NCBI RefSeq assembly: GCF_002214485.1
Contig: NZ_CP015102.1
Coordinates: 372,001-436,000, forward strand
DNA from: Thermococcus pacificus
GTDB taxonomy: Archaea; Methanobacteriota_B; Thermococci; Thermococcales; Thermococcaceae
Direction of reading: 5' to 3'
Length of the DNA: 64,000 nt
Part shown: in pieces, positions 32,315 to 39,395 of the stretch
How positions within the stretch are numbered: position 1 is the stretch's first letter
Layout of the letters: every line of letters begins with the position of its first letter
Position numbers and translations under genes: made by a program
Notes under the pieces: generated by a model
Database searches by the model: none
What the model saw: the letters and a program-made list of their open reading frames with translations, nothing else
What the model was told of the DNA's origin: nothing

Positions 32315-33745
32315 TCAGAGGATGCTCCTCCCGTGCATACTCTTTATCGGTTCTTCTATGCCGAAGAGCCGGAGTATCGTTGGCGCGAAGTCGTAGATCG
32401 TCAGCTGAGTTGCCCTGCTCTCGTCGAAGCCGGGCAAGTACATTGAGAACACCCCGAACTCGGAGTGGTTGGCATCGTCAGGCCCGGTGTCGTTCTCCGG
32501 CAGGTAGTTGGTCGGATGTCCAACGGTTCCCGCCGCGCGCCAGTTGAGGTTGTCGAAGTAGACCATTATGTCCGGCTTGCTGCCCTTCGCCTCAGGGTAG
32601 ATTTCCTCGGGGTAGAACACCTTTGTGTCCCACTTCTCGCCGTTGGGGCCGCGTATAGATTTTATCTGCTCTGCTACCTCGTCTCTCACCTTTTCGAACT
32701 TCGAAAGCGGTATCTTTCCTTCCTTCTCCCTTCCGAGGACGTTGAGGAAGACGCGGGAGTAGTAGCCGCCCCATCCCCAGGCGGTGGTCTCCTTCCAGTC
32801 GATTTCAATTTGCTCAAAGCGCTTTACCTTCCCGTCGTGAAGAACCTCTGGGTTCCTGACCTTCAGCAACCCCTCCTCGGCCAGCCACTGGTTTACGGCG
32901 AAGTTGCCGTGCATGGCCTTTATTCCGTGGTCGGAGACAATGAAGACGGCCGTCTCGTCGAGGTCGATGAGCTTGAGGGTTTCGCCTATCTCCTTATCGA
33001 GAAGCTTGTAGTAGTCAGGGATGACGTTTTCGTACTTGTTGCCCTTCCCCGGGTAGAGGTGGTGATTTTCATCGAAGTAGCGCCAGAATGCGTGGTGGAG
33101 TCTATCCAAGCCTATCTCGACGAAGTGGAAGTAGTCCCAGTCCTTCTCCTGGAGGAGGTACCTTATCACCTCAAAGCGCTTTTCCGTCATTTCCCAGATG
33201 CCCTCTTTCACCTCGTCCTTGGCTTCTTTCCTGAAGGGGACGTCGAATATGTACTCGCCAACGAGGCGCTCAATCTCGCCCTTGAGTTCCTTTGGATATG
33301 TGTAGTCGACGCTAGCATCGGGGGTTATGAAACAGCTGACGAGGTGGCCCTTAATGGGCTTGGGGGGATACGTTGGCGGGACGCCGACTATTATCGACTC
33401 CTTACCGCGCTCGCCGAGGTAGTCCCAGAGCGTGGGTTCTTTCACCTTCCTGCTGTGTGCTATCCAGTAGTCCGTGTAGGAATAGCCAGTCCTGTGCCTG
33501 AAGCCGTAGAGACCAAGCTCGCCCGGCGTCTTCCCCGTGACCATCACCATCCACATTGGGATTGTTATCGCCGGGATCCCGGTCTGCATAGGGCCGTAAA
33601 CGGACTTCTCCAGGAGCCTCTTGACGTTGGGCATGTCGTCAATGAAGCGGTTGAACAGAAGTTCCGGTGGGGCCGAATCAAGGCCTATGACGAAGACACG
33701 CTTGGTGTTCTCCATTCCTTCCCTAACCTTCTTTCCAAACTCCAT
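32315..33745 (-). CDS. AlkP-superfamily nucleotide phosphodiesterase-like protein
   Basis: A 476-residue protein: VFVIGLDSAPPELLF (metal Asp), nucleophile Thr in AITIPMWMVMVTGKTP, DRLHHAFW, FIVSDHGIKAMHGNF, and late ANHSEFGVFSMYLPG. The sulfatase C-x-P-S-R motif is absent, so a phosphodiesterase/nucleotide pyrophosphatase role is more likely than sulfatase. The start follows GAGGTGAGAGTT, 5 nt after the DHH stop. In a PAPS operon it might hydrolyse APS, PAPS or another nucleotide, or remodel the glycan carrier; this is inference. Confidence 0.88.
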   Translation of the reverse strand: MEFGKKVREGMENTKRVFVIGLDSAPPELLFNRFIDDMPNVKRLLEKSVYGPMQTGIPAITIPMWMVMVTGKTPGELGLYGFRHRTGYSYTDYWIAHSRKVKEPTLWDYLGERGKESIIVGVPPTYPPKPIKGHLVSCFITPDASVDYTYPKELKGEIERLVGEYIFDVPFRKEAKDEVKEGIWEMTEKRFEVIRYLLQEKDWDYFHFVEIGLDRLHHAFWRYFDENHHLYPGKGNKYENVIPDYYKLLDKEIGETLKLIDLDETAVFIVSDHGIKAMHGNFAVNQWLAEEGLLKVRNPEVLHDGKVKRFEQIEIDWKETTAWGWGGYYSRVFLNVLGREKEGKIPLSKFEKVRDEVAEQIKSIRGPNGEKWDTKVFYPEEIYPEAKGSKPDIMVYFDNLNWRAAGTVGHPTNYLPENDTGPDDANHSEFGVFSMYLPGFDESRATQLTIYDFAPTILRLFGIEEPIKSMHGRSIL

Positions 33746-33750
33746 AACTC

Positions 33751-34686
33751 TCACCTCAGGTATTCCTCAATGATTTTGAGGACGTCATCTATTTTATCCC
33801 TCTCACAGACGCAGCCGAGAACCTCCCGCTTTCCGCCAGCGTTCGTTCCGAGCCCCCTAAGGCGAGTGATGACTTTACCCATGTCTATCCTCTCCGCCTC
33901 CTCCGGGGAGATGCGGAAGTAGACCTGAGCCTTCCCGTGGAAGTTCCTGTTTACGACGACCGCACCCCGGTAGTTCATCTCCCAGACGAGCTTTCTCGCG
34001 ACCTTTGAGATCACGTTGTAGGGGCTTTCGAACTCCACGAGGGCAAAGCCGTTCTTCTCCTCAACGCTCGAAAGGGCGTTCTCGATTGCGTCCCTTATTG
34101 CCTTGGCCTTTTTGATCCAGGGTTCGTATTCGAGAAGGTCTTTGATTTCGCTTTCAAGGAGAACTGTCACCGCTTCCTCGACGGCTTCCCTCTCCATCGC
34201 GATGTAGTTGGAGTCAATTAGCTCGACCAGCCTTAAGGCTTCCGTCCGCGATAGGTTTGCTTTCCGGAGGAGCTCGTTAACAGTCTCTAGCTCGAAGGCC
34301 TTCTCCCCGATGTCGCCAACGACGCCAAGGGCGCTCCAAGCGTTCCATATCCCGAAGTATTCCGAGACGACGAGCGAGCATGAGGGATAGTATTTGCCCT
34401 CAAGAGAAGGGTTAACCTGCTCCACGAGGGGGTTTTTGATTTTTGGCTGGGTGTGGTGGTCGATGAAGAGCGTCGGAACCTTTACCTTCTCCACTTCGTC
34501 AGGCACGTTGAAGTCGAGGACGTAGAGCCTCTCTGCCCTTTCGATAGCGTCCCATATCCGCCCGTCAAACCTGAACTCGCCTATTGGGGCGGTCATGTTG
34601 GTGAACTCCTTCAGCCCAAGAGCCCTCACGAGAAGCGCAGCCGAGGTTACCCCGTCTGTGTCCCAGTGGTGAACTATGAGGTGCAT
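33751..34686 (-). CDS. DHH-family phosphoesterase, candidate PAP phosphatase
   Basis: The 311-residue protein has DHH motifs I-IV: HHWDTDGVTSAAL, LYVLDFN, LFIDHHTQP and GVVGDIGEKAF. A DHHA1-like C-terminus follows, with GLGTNAGGKREVLGC in place of the usual GGGH. The start at 34686 (MHLIVHHW) has GGAGG 7 nt upstream; the ATG at 34692 is closer. Family members such as NrnA degrade short RNA or dephosphorylate PAP, the by-product of sulfotransferases. Its place between sat and cysC makes PAP recycling attractive, but this is inferred. Confidence 0.88.
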   Translation of the reverse strand: MHLIVHHWDTDGVTSAALLVRALGLKEFTNMTAPIGEFRFDGRIWDAIERAERLYVLDFNVPDEVEKVKVPTLFIDHHTQPKIKNPLVEQVNPSLEGKYYPSCSLVVSEYFGIWNAWSALGVVGDIGEKAFELETVNELLRKANLSRTEALRLVELIDSNYIAMEREAVEEAVTVLLESEIKDLLEYEPWIKKAKAIRDAIENALSSVEEKNGFALVEFESPYNVISKVARKLVWEMNYRGAVVVNRNFHGKAQVYFRISPEEAERIDMGKVITRLRGLGTNAGGKREVLGCVCERDKIDDVLKIIEEYLR

Positions 34687-34718
34687 CTCCATTCCTCCAG
34701 ATAAAATTTGAGAGAAAA

Positions 34719-35858
34719 TCACTCCACGAAGGGGTTCTCAAAGCTCCTGATGACCTCGTAGACTTCGGGCCTCATCATGTACTCCGGCGGCTGCTCGCCG
34801 GCCATTATCATCTTCCTGAGCTTCGTGCCGCTTATGTGGACGTGGAACTCTTCACTGTGGGGGCATATCTTGGCGTTGACCATTCCCCCGCACTTCCTGC
34901 AGTAGAAGGCCTCCCTGATGAACATCGGGGTTATGCCGAGGTCAGGGAAGTTGTCGAACATCTCCCAGGCCTCGTAGGGCCCGTAGTAGTCGCCGACGCC
35001 TGCATGGTCGCGGCCGACGATGAAGTGGGTCGCACCGAAGTTCTTCCTCATTATCGCGTGGTGAATGGCCTCCCTTGGGCCAGCGTAGCGCATCTCGTAG
35101 CGGACCGTCGCGAGGGTCGCGGCGTCCTTTGGGTAGTAGTGCTTGAACAGGGCTTCGTAGGCCTTGATTATGACCTCGTCCCTGTAGTCGCCCTTCTTCT
35201 TCTTGCCGAGGACCGGGTTGATAAAGAGGCCGTCGACGAAGGTAAGGGCCGCTTTCTGGACGTACTCGTGGCCGACGTGGGGGGCGTTCCTCGTCTGGAA
35301 GGCTACTATCGTCTTCCATCCGAGCTCCTTGAAGAGGATCCTTGTCTCGACCGGCCTCAGCGTGTACTTGGCGAATGGGTTCGGCAGCTCGTTGAGGAGC
35401 TCTATCTCGCCGCCGACGAGGTAGTCGCCCATGCTCATTACCCTGACCACTCCCGGATGGGCCGGGTCATCGGTCTTGAAGACCTTGACGGCGAACTCCT
35501 TTTTGTCGTAGGTATAAATCTCCTCGACGTGCATCCTCGCTATTGGGAGGCCGTCGTGGTAGAGGAGAACCGCGTCGCCCTCGTCGAAGGTCTTCTCTCT
35601 CACGTCGAGGACTATTGGGATCGTCCATGGAGTGTCGTCGCTCAGGCGCATGTGGTCGAGGACGCTATGAAAGTCGTCGCTAGTTAGAAATCCTTTAAGT
35701 GGAGAATAGACGCCGTGGGCGATGTTCTCGAGGTCTACGGCCCTCCCGTGGTCTATGTTAACGCGTGGATACTCCTTCTGCTCGCTCAGGATCCTCTCGC
35801 GGGTCCTCTCGGCAACGAGTCTCCTAACGAGTTTGCCGCCGTGGGGCTTAGATACCAT
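34719..35858 (-). CDS. sat: ATP sulfurylase (sulfate adenylyltransferase)
   Basis: The 379-residue enzyme has the PUA-like N-terminal domain, the catalytic VAFQTRNAPHVGHEYVQKAA (QTRN and H-x-x-H), the ANP-binding FIVGRDHAGVGDYYGPYEA, and a C-terminal cysteine cluster FYCRKCGGMVNAKICPH typical of archaeal/bacterial zinc-binding forms, before ISGTKLRKMI. It forms APS from ATP and sulfate. The ATG at 35858 follows GGTGATAACG. It is the first enzyme gene after the ribbon-helix-helix regulator. Confidence 0.96.
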   Translation of the reverse strand: MVSKPHGGKLVRRLVAERTRERILSEQKEYPRVNIDHGRAVDLENIAHGVYSPLKGFLTSDDFHSVLDHMRLSDDTPWTIPIVLDVREKTFDEGDAVLLYHDGLPIARMHVEEIYTYDKKEFAVKVFKTDDPAHPGVVRVMSMGDYLVGGEIELLNELPNPFAKYTLRPVETRILFKELGWKTIVAFQTRNAPHVGHEYVQKAALTFVDGLFINPVLGKKKKGDYRDEVIIKAYEALFKHYYPKDAATLATVRYEMRYAGPREAIHHAIMRKNFGATHFIVGRDHAGVGDYYGPYEAWEMFDNFPDLGITPMFIREAFYCRKCGGMVNAKICPHSEEFHVHISGTKLRKMIMAGEQPPEYMMRPEVYEVIRSFENPFVE

Positions 35859-35879
35859 CGTTATCACCCAAAAACGAAA

Positions 35880-36107
35880 TCAGTCGAGGTAGCCGAGGGC
35901 GCGAAGCCTCTCCTTGACCTTCTCTTCCTCCTCTTCGGTGAAGACTTCCTCCTTCTCTTCCTCCTCGAGGCTCGCCAGGACCTCGCGGAGGACGTAGGTC
36001 ACGTAGTCGGAAACCGAAGTGAACCCTGTGCCCTCTATCCTGGCCTTTATCTTGTCGTAGAGGGGCTTCGGTATGGAAACGGTCGTGTACTTCTTCTCCT
36101 CAGCCAT
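35880..36107 (-). CDS. Ribbon-helix-helix regulator (CopG family)
   Basis: A 75-residue protein with a CopG-type DNA-binding N-terminus (YTTVSIPKPLYDKIKARIEG, then GFTSVSDYVTYVLREVLASL) and a Glu/Lys-rich tail. The ATG at 36107 has GGGAGGTG 7 nt upstream. It is the promoter-proximal gene of the sulfation operon, 21 nt before sat. Regulators of this type usually bind short repeats spaced by one helical turn; three such repeats overlap its own predicted transcription start. It therefore probably autoregulates the operon. Confidence 0.9.
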   Translation of the reverse strand: MAEEKKYTTVSIPKPLYDKIKARIEGTGFTSVSDYVTYVLREVLASLEEEEKEEVFTEEEEEKVKERLRALGYLD

Positions 36108-36123
36108 CACGAACACCTCCCGC

Positions 36124-36153
36124 TTTAATGATATTTAATGCCATTTAATTAAA
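36124..36153. promoter_or_regulatory. Three TTTAAT repeats at 10-bp spacing (candidate RHH operator)
   Basis: TTTAAT occurs at 36124, 36134 and 36144, exactly 10 bp apart, with G next in the first two. The array sits between the TATA box (36165-36172) and the RHH start codon, over the expected transcription start. Confidence 0.65.
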
Positions 36154-36164
36154 AGGAGGATGAG

Positions 36165-36172
36165 TATATAAA
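36165..36172 (-). promoter_or_regulatory. TATA box of the sulfation operon
   Basis: TTTATATA on the minus strand, 58 nt upstream of the regulator ATG, is the strongest TATA match in this intergenic region. Transcription would start near 36140. Confidence 0.6.
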
Positions 36173-36463
36173 TCTCTCGGAGGATCACTCCACTCCCTCT
36201 ATATCTTAGTATGCCCGTCGATGAGGCTTTTCCTGAGCTCGGGTTTCTTATTTCACACTTCTTGTTGACAATGGAGCTCCACATCGTCCAGTTCCGTATT
36301 AGAAAACCGTTCTATGCTCTCTGTGGCTGTTTAATCCTCTTTTACAGGTTGTTTTATCTAATTTTGTAACTCTTTATTTAAGTTGGTCTTTAACTATTTT
36401 CGATAGAAACCTTTATAAGCTTCAGTCGCGGATTTTCCTCGATGACTATTTGGGGTGGTTAAG
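36173..36463. other. Intergenic region without a convincing gene
   Basis: It is AT-rich towards its right end. A 52-codon plus frame (36211-36369) has no ribosome site and no recognisable features. CCTTTATAAGC at 36410-36420 is the likely TATA for the TasA-like gene, about 45 nt before its ATG. Confidence 0.5.
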
Positions 36464-37060
36464 ATGAAACGGGCTATGGTTGTTGGAGTGCTCGGTCTCT
36501 TGGTGTTTCTGGCCGGGGTCAAGTTTGGAGTTTCGTATTTCAGCGACGTGGCCAAGTCCGAGGGAAACCAGATTTCCACCGGGGAATTTGACATTGGCAT
36601 AAGCAGGGACGGAGAAAGGTTCTACGATGACTATAAGCTATTCTCCTTCGACGACCTCCAGCCGGGAGAGGAGAGGACTGTTGACTTCTATATCAAAAAC
36701 CGAGGAGACTACCCGATTTCCTTCGTTGGCATGGTTTTCAACATCACCGACCTTGAGGACGGCAGCCCAAGCAAGGCTGAGGCCCTGGTTGATAAAACCC
36801 CCGATACCGGTGAGCTCAGTAAATACTTGATAATCAAGGACTTCCGCGTCTCTCAGGATGGTGATGAGAAAGTCCTCAGTGACTACATAGGGAAGAGTCT
36901 GAAGGATCTTAATATGAGCGAACTCCAGATCTTCTCGGGCTCACTTCCGGAAAATGGAATCCTAAAGGTAACTTTGACTGTTCAACTTTCCCCCGCCGCT
37001 GGCAACGACTGCCTCACCGACACTTCAAAAATCTGCATTCGGATCACCGCGGGGCAGTGA
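36464..37060 (+). CDS. TasA/camelysin (CalY)-like secreted protein, possible pilus or matrix subunit
   Basis: The 198-residue protein has a signal segment (KRAMVVGVLGLLVFLAGVKF) directly followed by the family hallmark VSYFSDVAKSEGNQISTGEFDIGI. TasA/CalY proteins and archaeal bundling pili share such a start and a jelly-roll fold. A single Cys pair near the end (NDCLTDTSKICI) may form a disulfide. The start follows GGGGTGGTTAAG. The gene appears monocistronic. The protein is exported and may polymerise by donor-strand exchange; that function is inferred. Confidence 0.78.
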   Translation: MKRAMVVGVLGLLVFLAGVKFGVSYFSDVAKSEGNQISTGEFDIGISRDGERFYDDYKLFSFDDLQPGEERTVDFYIKNRGDYPISFVGMVFNITDLEDGSPSKAEALVDKTPDTGELSKYLIIKDFRVSQDGDEKVLSDYIGKSLKDLNMSELQIFSGSLPENGILKVTLTVQLSPAAGNDCLTDTSKICIRITAGQ

Positions 37061-37095
37061 GAGGAAACCTCTTAAACCCCCAAGGGAAGCAATTA

Positions 37096-37156
37096 ACGCG
37101 ATGATGAGTGATGGGCGAACCGACCGGTGAGGAAGGAAAGGTGATCGCTGAGCATA
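37096..37156 (+). ncRNA. C/D box guide RNA (first of a tandem pair)
   Basis: C box ATGATGA at 37101-37107, D' box CCGA at 37120-37123, C' box GTGAGGA at 37127-37133 and D box CTGA at 37148-37151. The D' guide is 12 nt (37108-37119) and the D guide 14 nt, with 3 nt between D' and C'. The order and spacing are those of archaeal 2'-O-methylation guides. The targets are not identified. Confidence 0.75.
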
Positions 37157-37158
37157 CC

Positions 37159-37177
37159 TTTTTAACCTCCTCTTTTT
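37159..37177 (+). terminator. T-run between the tandem sRNAs
   Basis: Two T-rich stretches (CTTTTT and CTTTTTG) follow the first C/D RNA and precede the second. They could end the first transcript. Confidence 0.4.
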
Positions 37178-37185
37178 GAGTCCTC

Positions 37186-37246
37186 TTGGGATGATGACTT
37201 CAGCCTTGCCTGAGGCTCGTGATGATGGAGTGACGGACTGACCGCT
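37186..37246 (+). ncRNA. C/D box guide RNA, predicted 16S rRNA guide
   Basis: C ATGATGA 37191-37197, D' CTGA 37210-37213, C' GTGATGA 37219-37225, D CTGA 37238-37241; both guides are exactly 12 nt. The D' guide CUUCAGCCUUGC pairs with GCAAGGCUGAA, a conserved archaeal 16S rRNA segment near E. coli 898-908. The fifth-nucleotide rule points to the G at about 902. The D guide target is not known. T-rich sequence follows at 37250-37257. Confidence 0.9.
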
Positions 37247-37347
37247 TCCTTATTTTTATAATCCCTGTGATTAGAGCCCTCTAATAAAATTGGAAAACCT
37301 AATAAAGTTTGGCGTCAACACATCATGCCGCGAGGCGGGGTGGTAAG

Positions 37348-38208
37348 TTGGAAGAGGTTTACAAGCCCATCTGGCTTTCTATAGTCGGAAACGTTCTGCT
37401 CGCCTTGCTCAAGCTAGTCATCGGGTTCCTCTACTCGAGCATAGCCCTCATCTCGGACGGCGTCCACTCCCTGAGCGACGTGATAACGAGCGTCATCGGC
37501 TACGCGGGGATAAGGATATCCTCCAAACCCCCTGATCAGAGTCATCCTTTTGGCCATTCGCGCTTTGAGCCGCTGGTTGCTTTTCTCATCGGGGAAGCGC
37601 TCCTCATAGGCGCATACGAGATAGGGCGCGACTCCGTCTACAGGCTCCTGAGAGGAGAGGTGATAGATGTTAACTCCATCATGCTCGGAGTTACTTTCCT
37701 CTCAATCCTCGCCAAGGAGGCCATGTTCCGCTACTCCGTTCACGTCGGCAGAAAGCTCAACAGCCAGATTCTAATAGCGGATGCCTACCACCACAGGAGC
37801 GATTCTCTGAGCAGTCTGGCGGTTCTGGTCGGGTTGGGAGCACAGAGACTTGGATTCAGATACGGCGACGCTCTAGCTGGCCTCGTGGTGGCGGTCTTCC
37901 TCATGAAGGTCTCCCTTGATGTAATCCTCCAGAACATCGGCTACCTGACGGGCCAGGCTCCGTCCTTCGAGGTCTGCGAGGAGATAAAGAAGCGCGCCCT
38001 CGGCGTCCCAAACGTCCTCGGCGTTCACGACCTGCGGGCGCACTACGTCGGGAACAAGCTCCACGTGGAGCTCCACATCGAGGTGCCGCCGGAGCTGACG
38101 CTGAAAGAGGCCCACGATATCAGCGAGGAAGTGAAGAAACGCGTGGAGGAGATTCCAGAGGTGGACAGGACCTTTGTCCACGTGGACATAAAGGGGATTA
38201 CGGAGTGA
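37348..38208 (+). CDS. Cation diffusion facilitator (CDF) metal transporter
   Basis: A 286-residue protein with six transmembrane helices. It has the zinc-site aspartates/histidines in LISDGVHSLSDVITSVIGYAG and DAYHHRSDSLSSLAVL, the PPDQSHPFGHSRFEPLVAF segment, and a C-terminal ferredoxin-like domain (HDLRAHYVGNKLHVELHIEV). It exports Zn2+, Mn2+, Fe2+ or similar ions. The TTG at 37348 behind GGGGTGGTAAG is chosen; the upstream TTG at 37309 lies near the expected transcription start. The 3' end overlaps mfnA by 11 nt. Confidence 0.93.
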   Translation: MEEVYKPIWLSIVGNVLLALLKLVIGFLYSSIALISDGVHSLSDVITSVIGYAGIRISSKPPDQSHPFGHSRFEPLVAFLIGEALLIGAYEIGRDSVYRLLRGEVIDVNSIMLGVTFLSILAKEAMFRYSVHVGRKLNSQILIADAYHHRSDSLSSLAVLVGLGAQRLGFRYGDALAGLVVAVFLMKVSLDVILQNIGYLTGQAPSFEVCEEIKKRALGVPNVLGVHDLRAHYVGNKLHVELHIEVPPELTLKEAHDISEEVKKRVEEIPEVDRTFVHVDIKGITE

Positions 38209-39358
38209 GGCCCGCCACGATCTCTCTCAAATCCCTCAAAAACTCCTCCAGGTGCTCCCTCCTCACGTGGGGCATCACAACGACCCTGATGTAGCCCCTG
38301 TGGGCGCTTATTCCCCAGCCTCTTCTCTTGAGCTCCTCTTCGACTCTCTCCAGTTCCTCCGCCCCGAAGGAAACTATGTTGAGCACCGGCTCGCGGATGA
38401 GGTAAACGCTGGGTATCTTCTTCAGCTCCCCGGCGAACCACCTGCTCAGTTCCATCGCCCGTTTAACGACTTCCTTGTATCCCTCAAAGCCGAGGTGCTT
38501 TATCATGGCCCAGACAGCCAGTGCACTCGCACCGGGCCTCGTCCCAGTTATTGTCGCCTGCCATATTTTCCCACCGGCAAGATAAGGGGCCAGAACGCTT
38601 ATAGCGTCAATATACTTCTTTTCGCGGAAGATTATTCCGCCGGCTGGGATTGGGACCATCCCCATCTTGTGGGGGTCTATCGTTATGCTCTTTACCCCCT
38701 TGAGCCTGAAGTCGAAGTCTGGAATATCGTAGCCGAGGGCCTTGGCAAAGGGAATCACGAAGCCGCCAAAAGCCGCATCCACGTGGAGGGGAAGGCCATA
38801 GTCTAAAGCCAGGTCGCTCAAGGCCGGAATGTCATCGACGACGCCCAAACCGGTGGTTCCAGCGATTCCAACGATGCCTATAGTATTGTCAGTGATTTTG
38901 CTCTCCACGTCCCTCACATCGACGGAGTAATCTTTCCTCAGCTTTGCCCAGATGAGCTTAACTCCGAGCATCTCCCCGGCTTTGATGAAGGAGAAGTGAG
39001 CACTCTCCGGGAGGATCAGCTCTGGCTTTTCAACATCGCTCAGATTCCTGAAGGCCCTTACTGCGAGGATGTTGGCCTCGGTCCCGCCCGAGACTATGTG
39101 GCCGTAGCCCTTCTCAAGGCCGAGGAGGTTTGCTAGCATATCAACTGCTTCTTTTTCTATTTTCTGGCTCCCCACATGAAGCCCTGGGTCACCTAGGTTC
39201 CTGTCTATGTAGCGCTGAACTACTTTAACAGCAAATGGATGCGGATAAGTGCACATCGACCCCAGAATCCTGCCTGAGTCGAACGTCAGGTCTTCCGCGG
39301 TCTTCTCCTCCAGCTCCCTGAGAACATCCTCCTCGCTCGCGCCTTGCCCCGGGAACAT
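38198..39358 (-). CDS. mfnA: Aspartate/tyrosine decarboxylase, MfnA family
   Basis: The 386-residue PLP enzyme has the lysine motif SITIDPHKMGMVPIPAGGI, VSGGTEANILAVRAF, HVDAAFGGFVIPF and the family N-terminus GRILGSMCTYPHPFA. In Thermococcus the MfnA homologue makes beta-alanine from aspartate for coenzyme A; in methanogens it decarboxylates tyrosine. The former role is expected here. The start follows GGTGAGAAA. Confidence 0.93.
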   Translation of the reverse strand: MFPGQGASEEDVLRELEEKTAEDLTFDSGRILGSMCTYPHPFAVKVVQRYIDRNLGDPGLHVGSQKIEKEAVDMLANLLGLEKGYGHIVSGGTEANILAVRAFRNLSDVEKPELILPESAHFSFIKAGEMLGVKLIWAKLRKDYSVDVRDVESKITDNTIGIVGIAGTTGLGVVDDIPALSDLALDYGLPLHVDAAFGGFVIPFAKALGYDIPDFDFRLKGVKSITIDPHKMGMVPIPAGGIIFREKKYIDAISVLAPYLAGGKIWQATITGTRPGASALAVWAMIKHLGFEGYKEVVKRAMELSRWFAGELKKIPSVYLIREPVLNIVSFGAEELERVEEELKRRGWGISAHRGYIRVVVMPHVRREHLEEFLRDLREIVAGLTP

Positions 39359-39395
39359 TTTCTCACCAGCGTGGGTCTTCTATATCGGGGTGAAT

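Noticed and set aside
32465-33922. 485-codon plus-strand frame
   Set aside because: Fully antisense to the AlkP-family gene; a long shadow caused by strong codon bias.
36182-36240. Possible C/D box RNA with CGATGAG and CTGA
   Set aside because: The C box is poor, the guide would be only 8 nt, and no D'/C' pair is present.
36211-36369. 52-codon plus frame in the intergenic region
   Set aside because: No ribosome site, atypical composition, and it lies before a clear promoter of the next gene.
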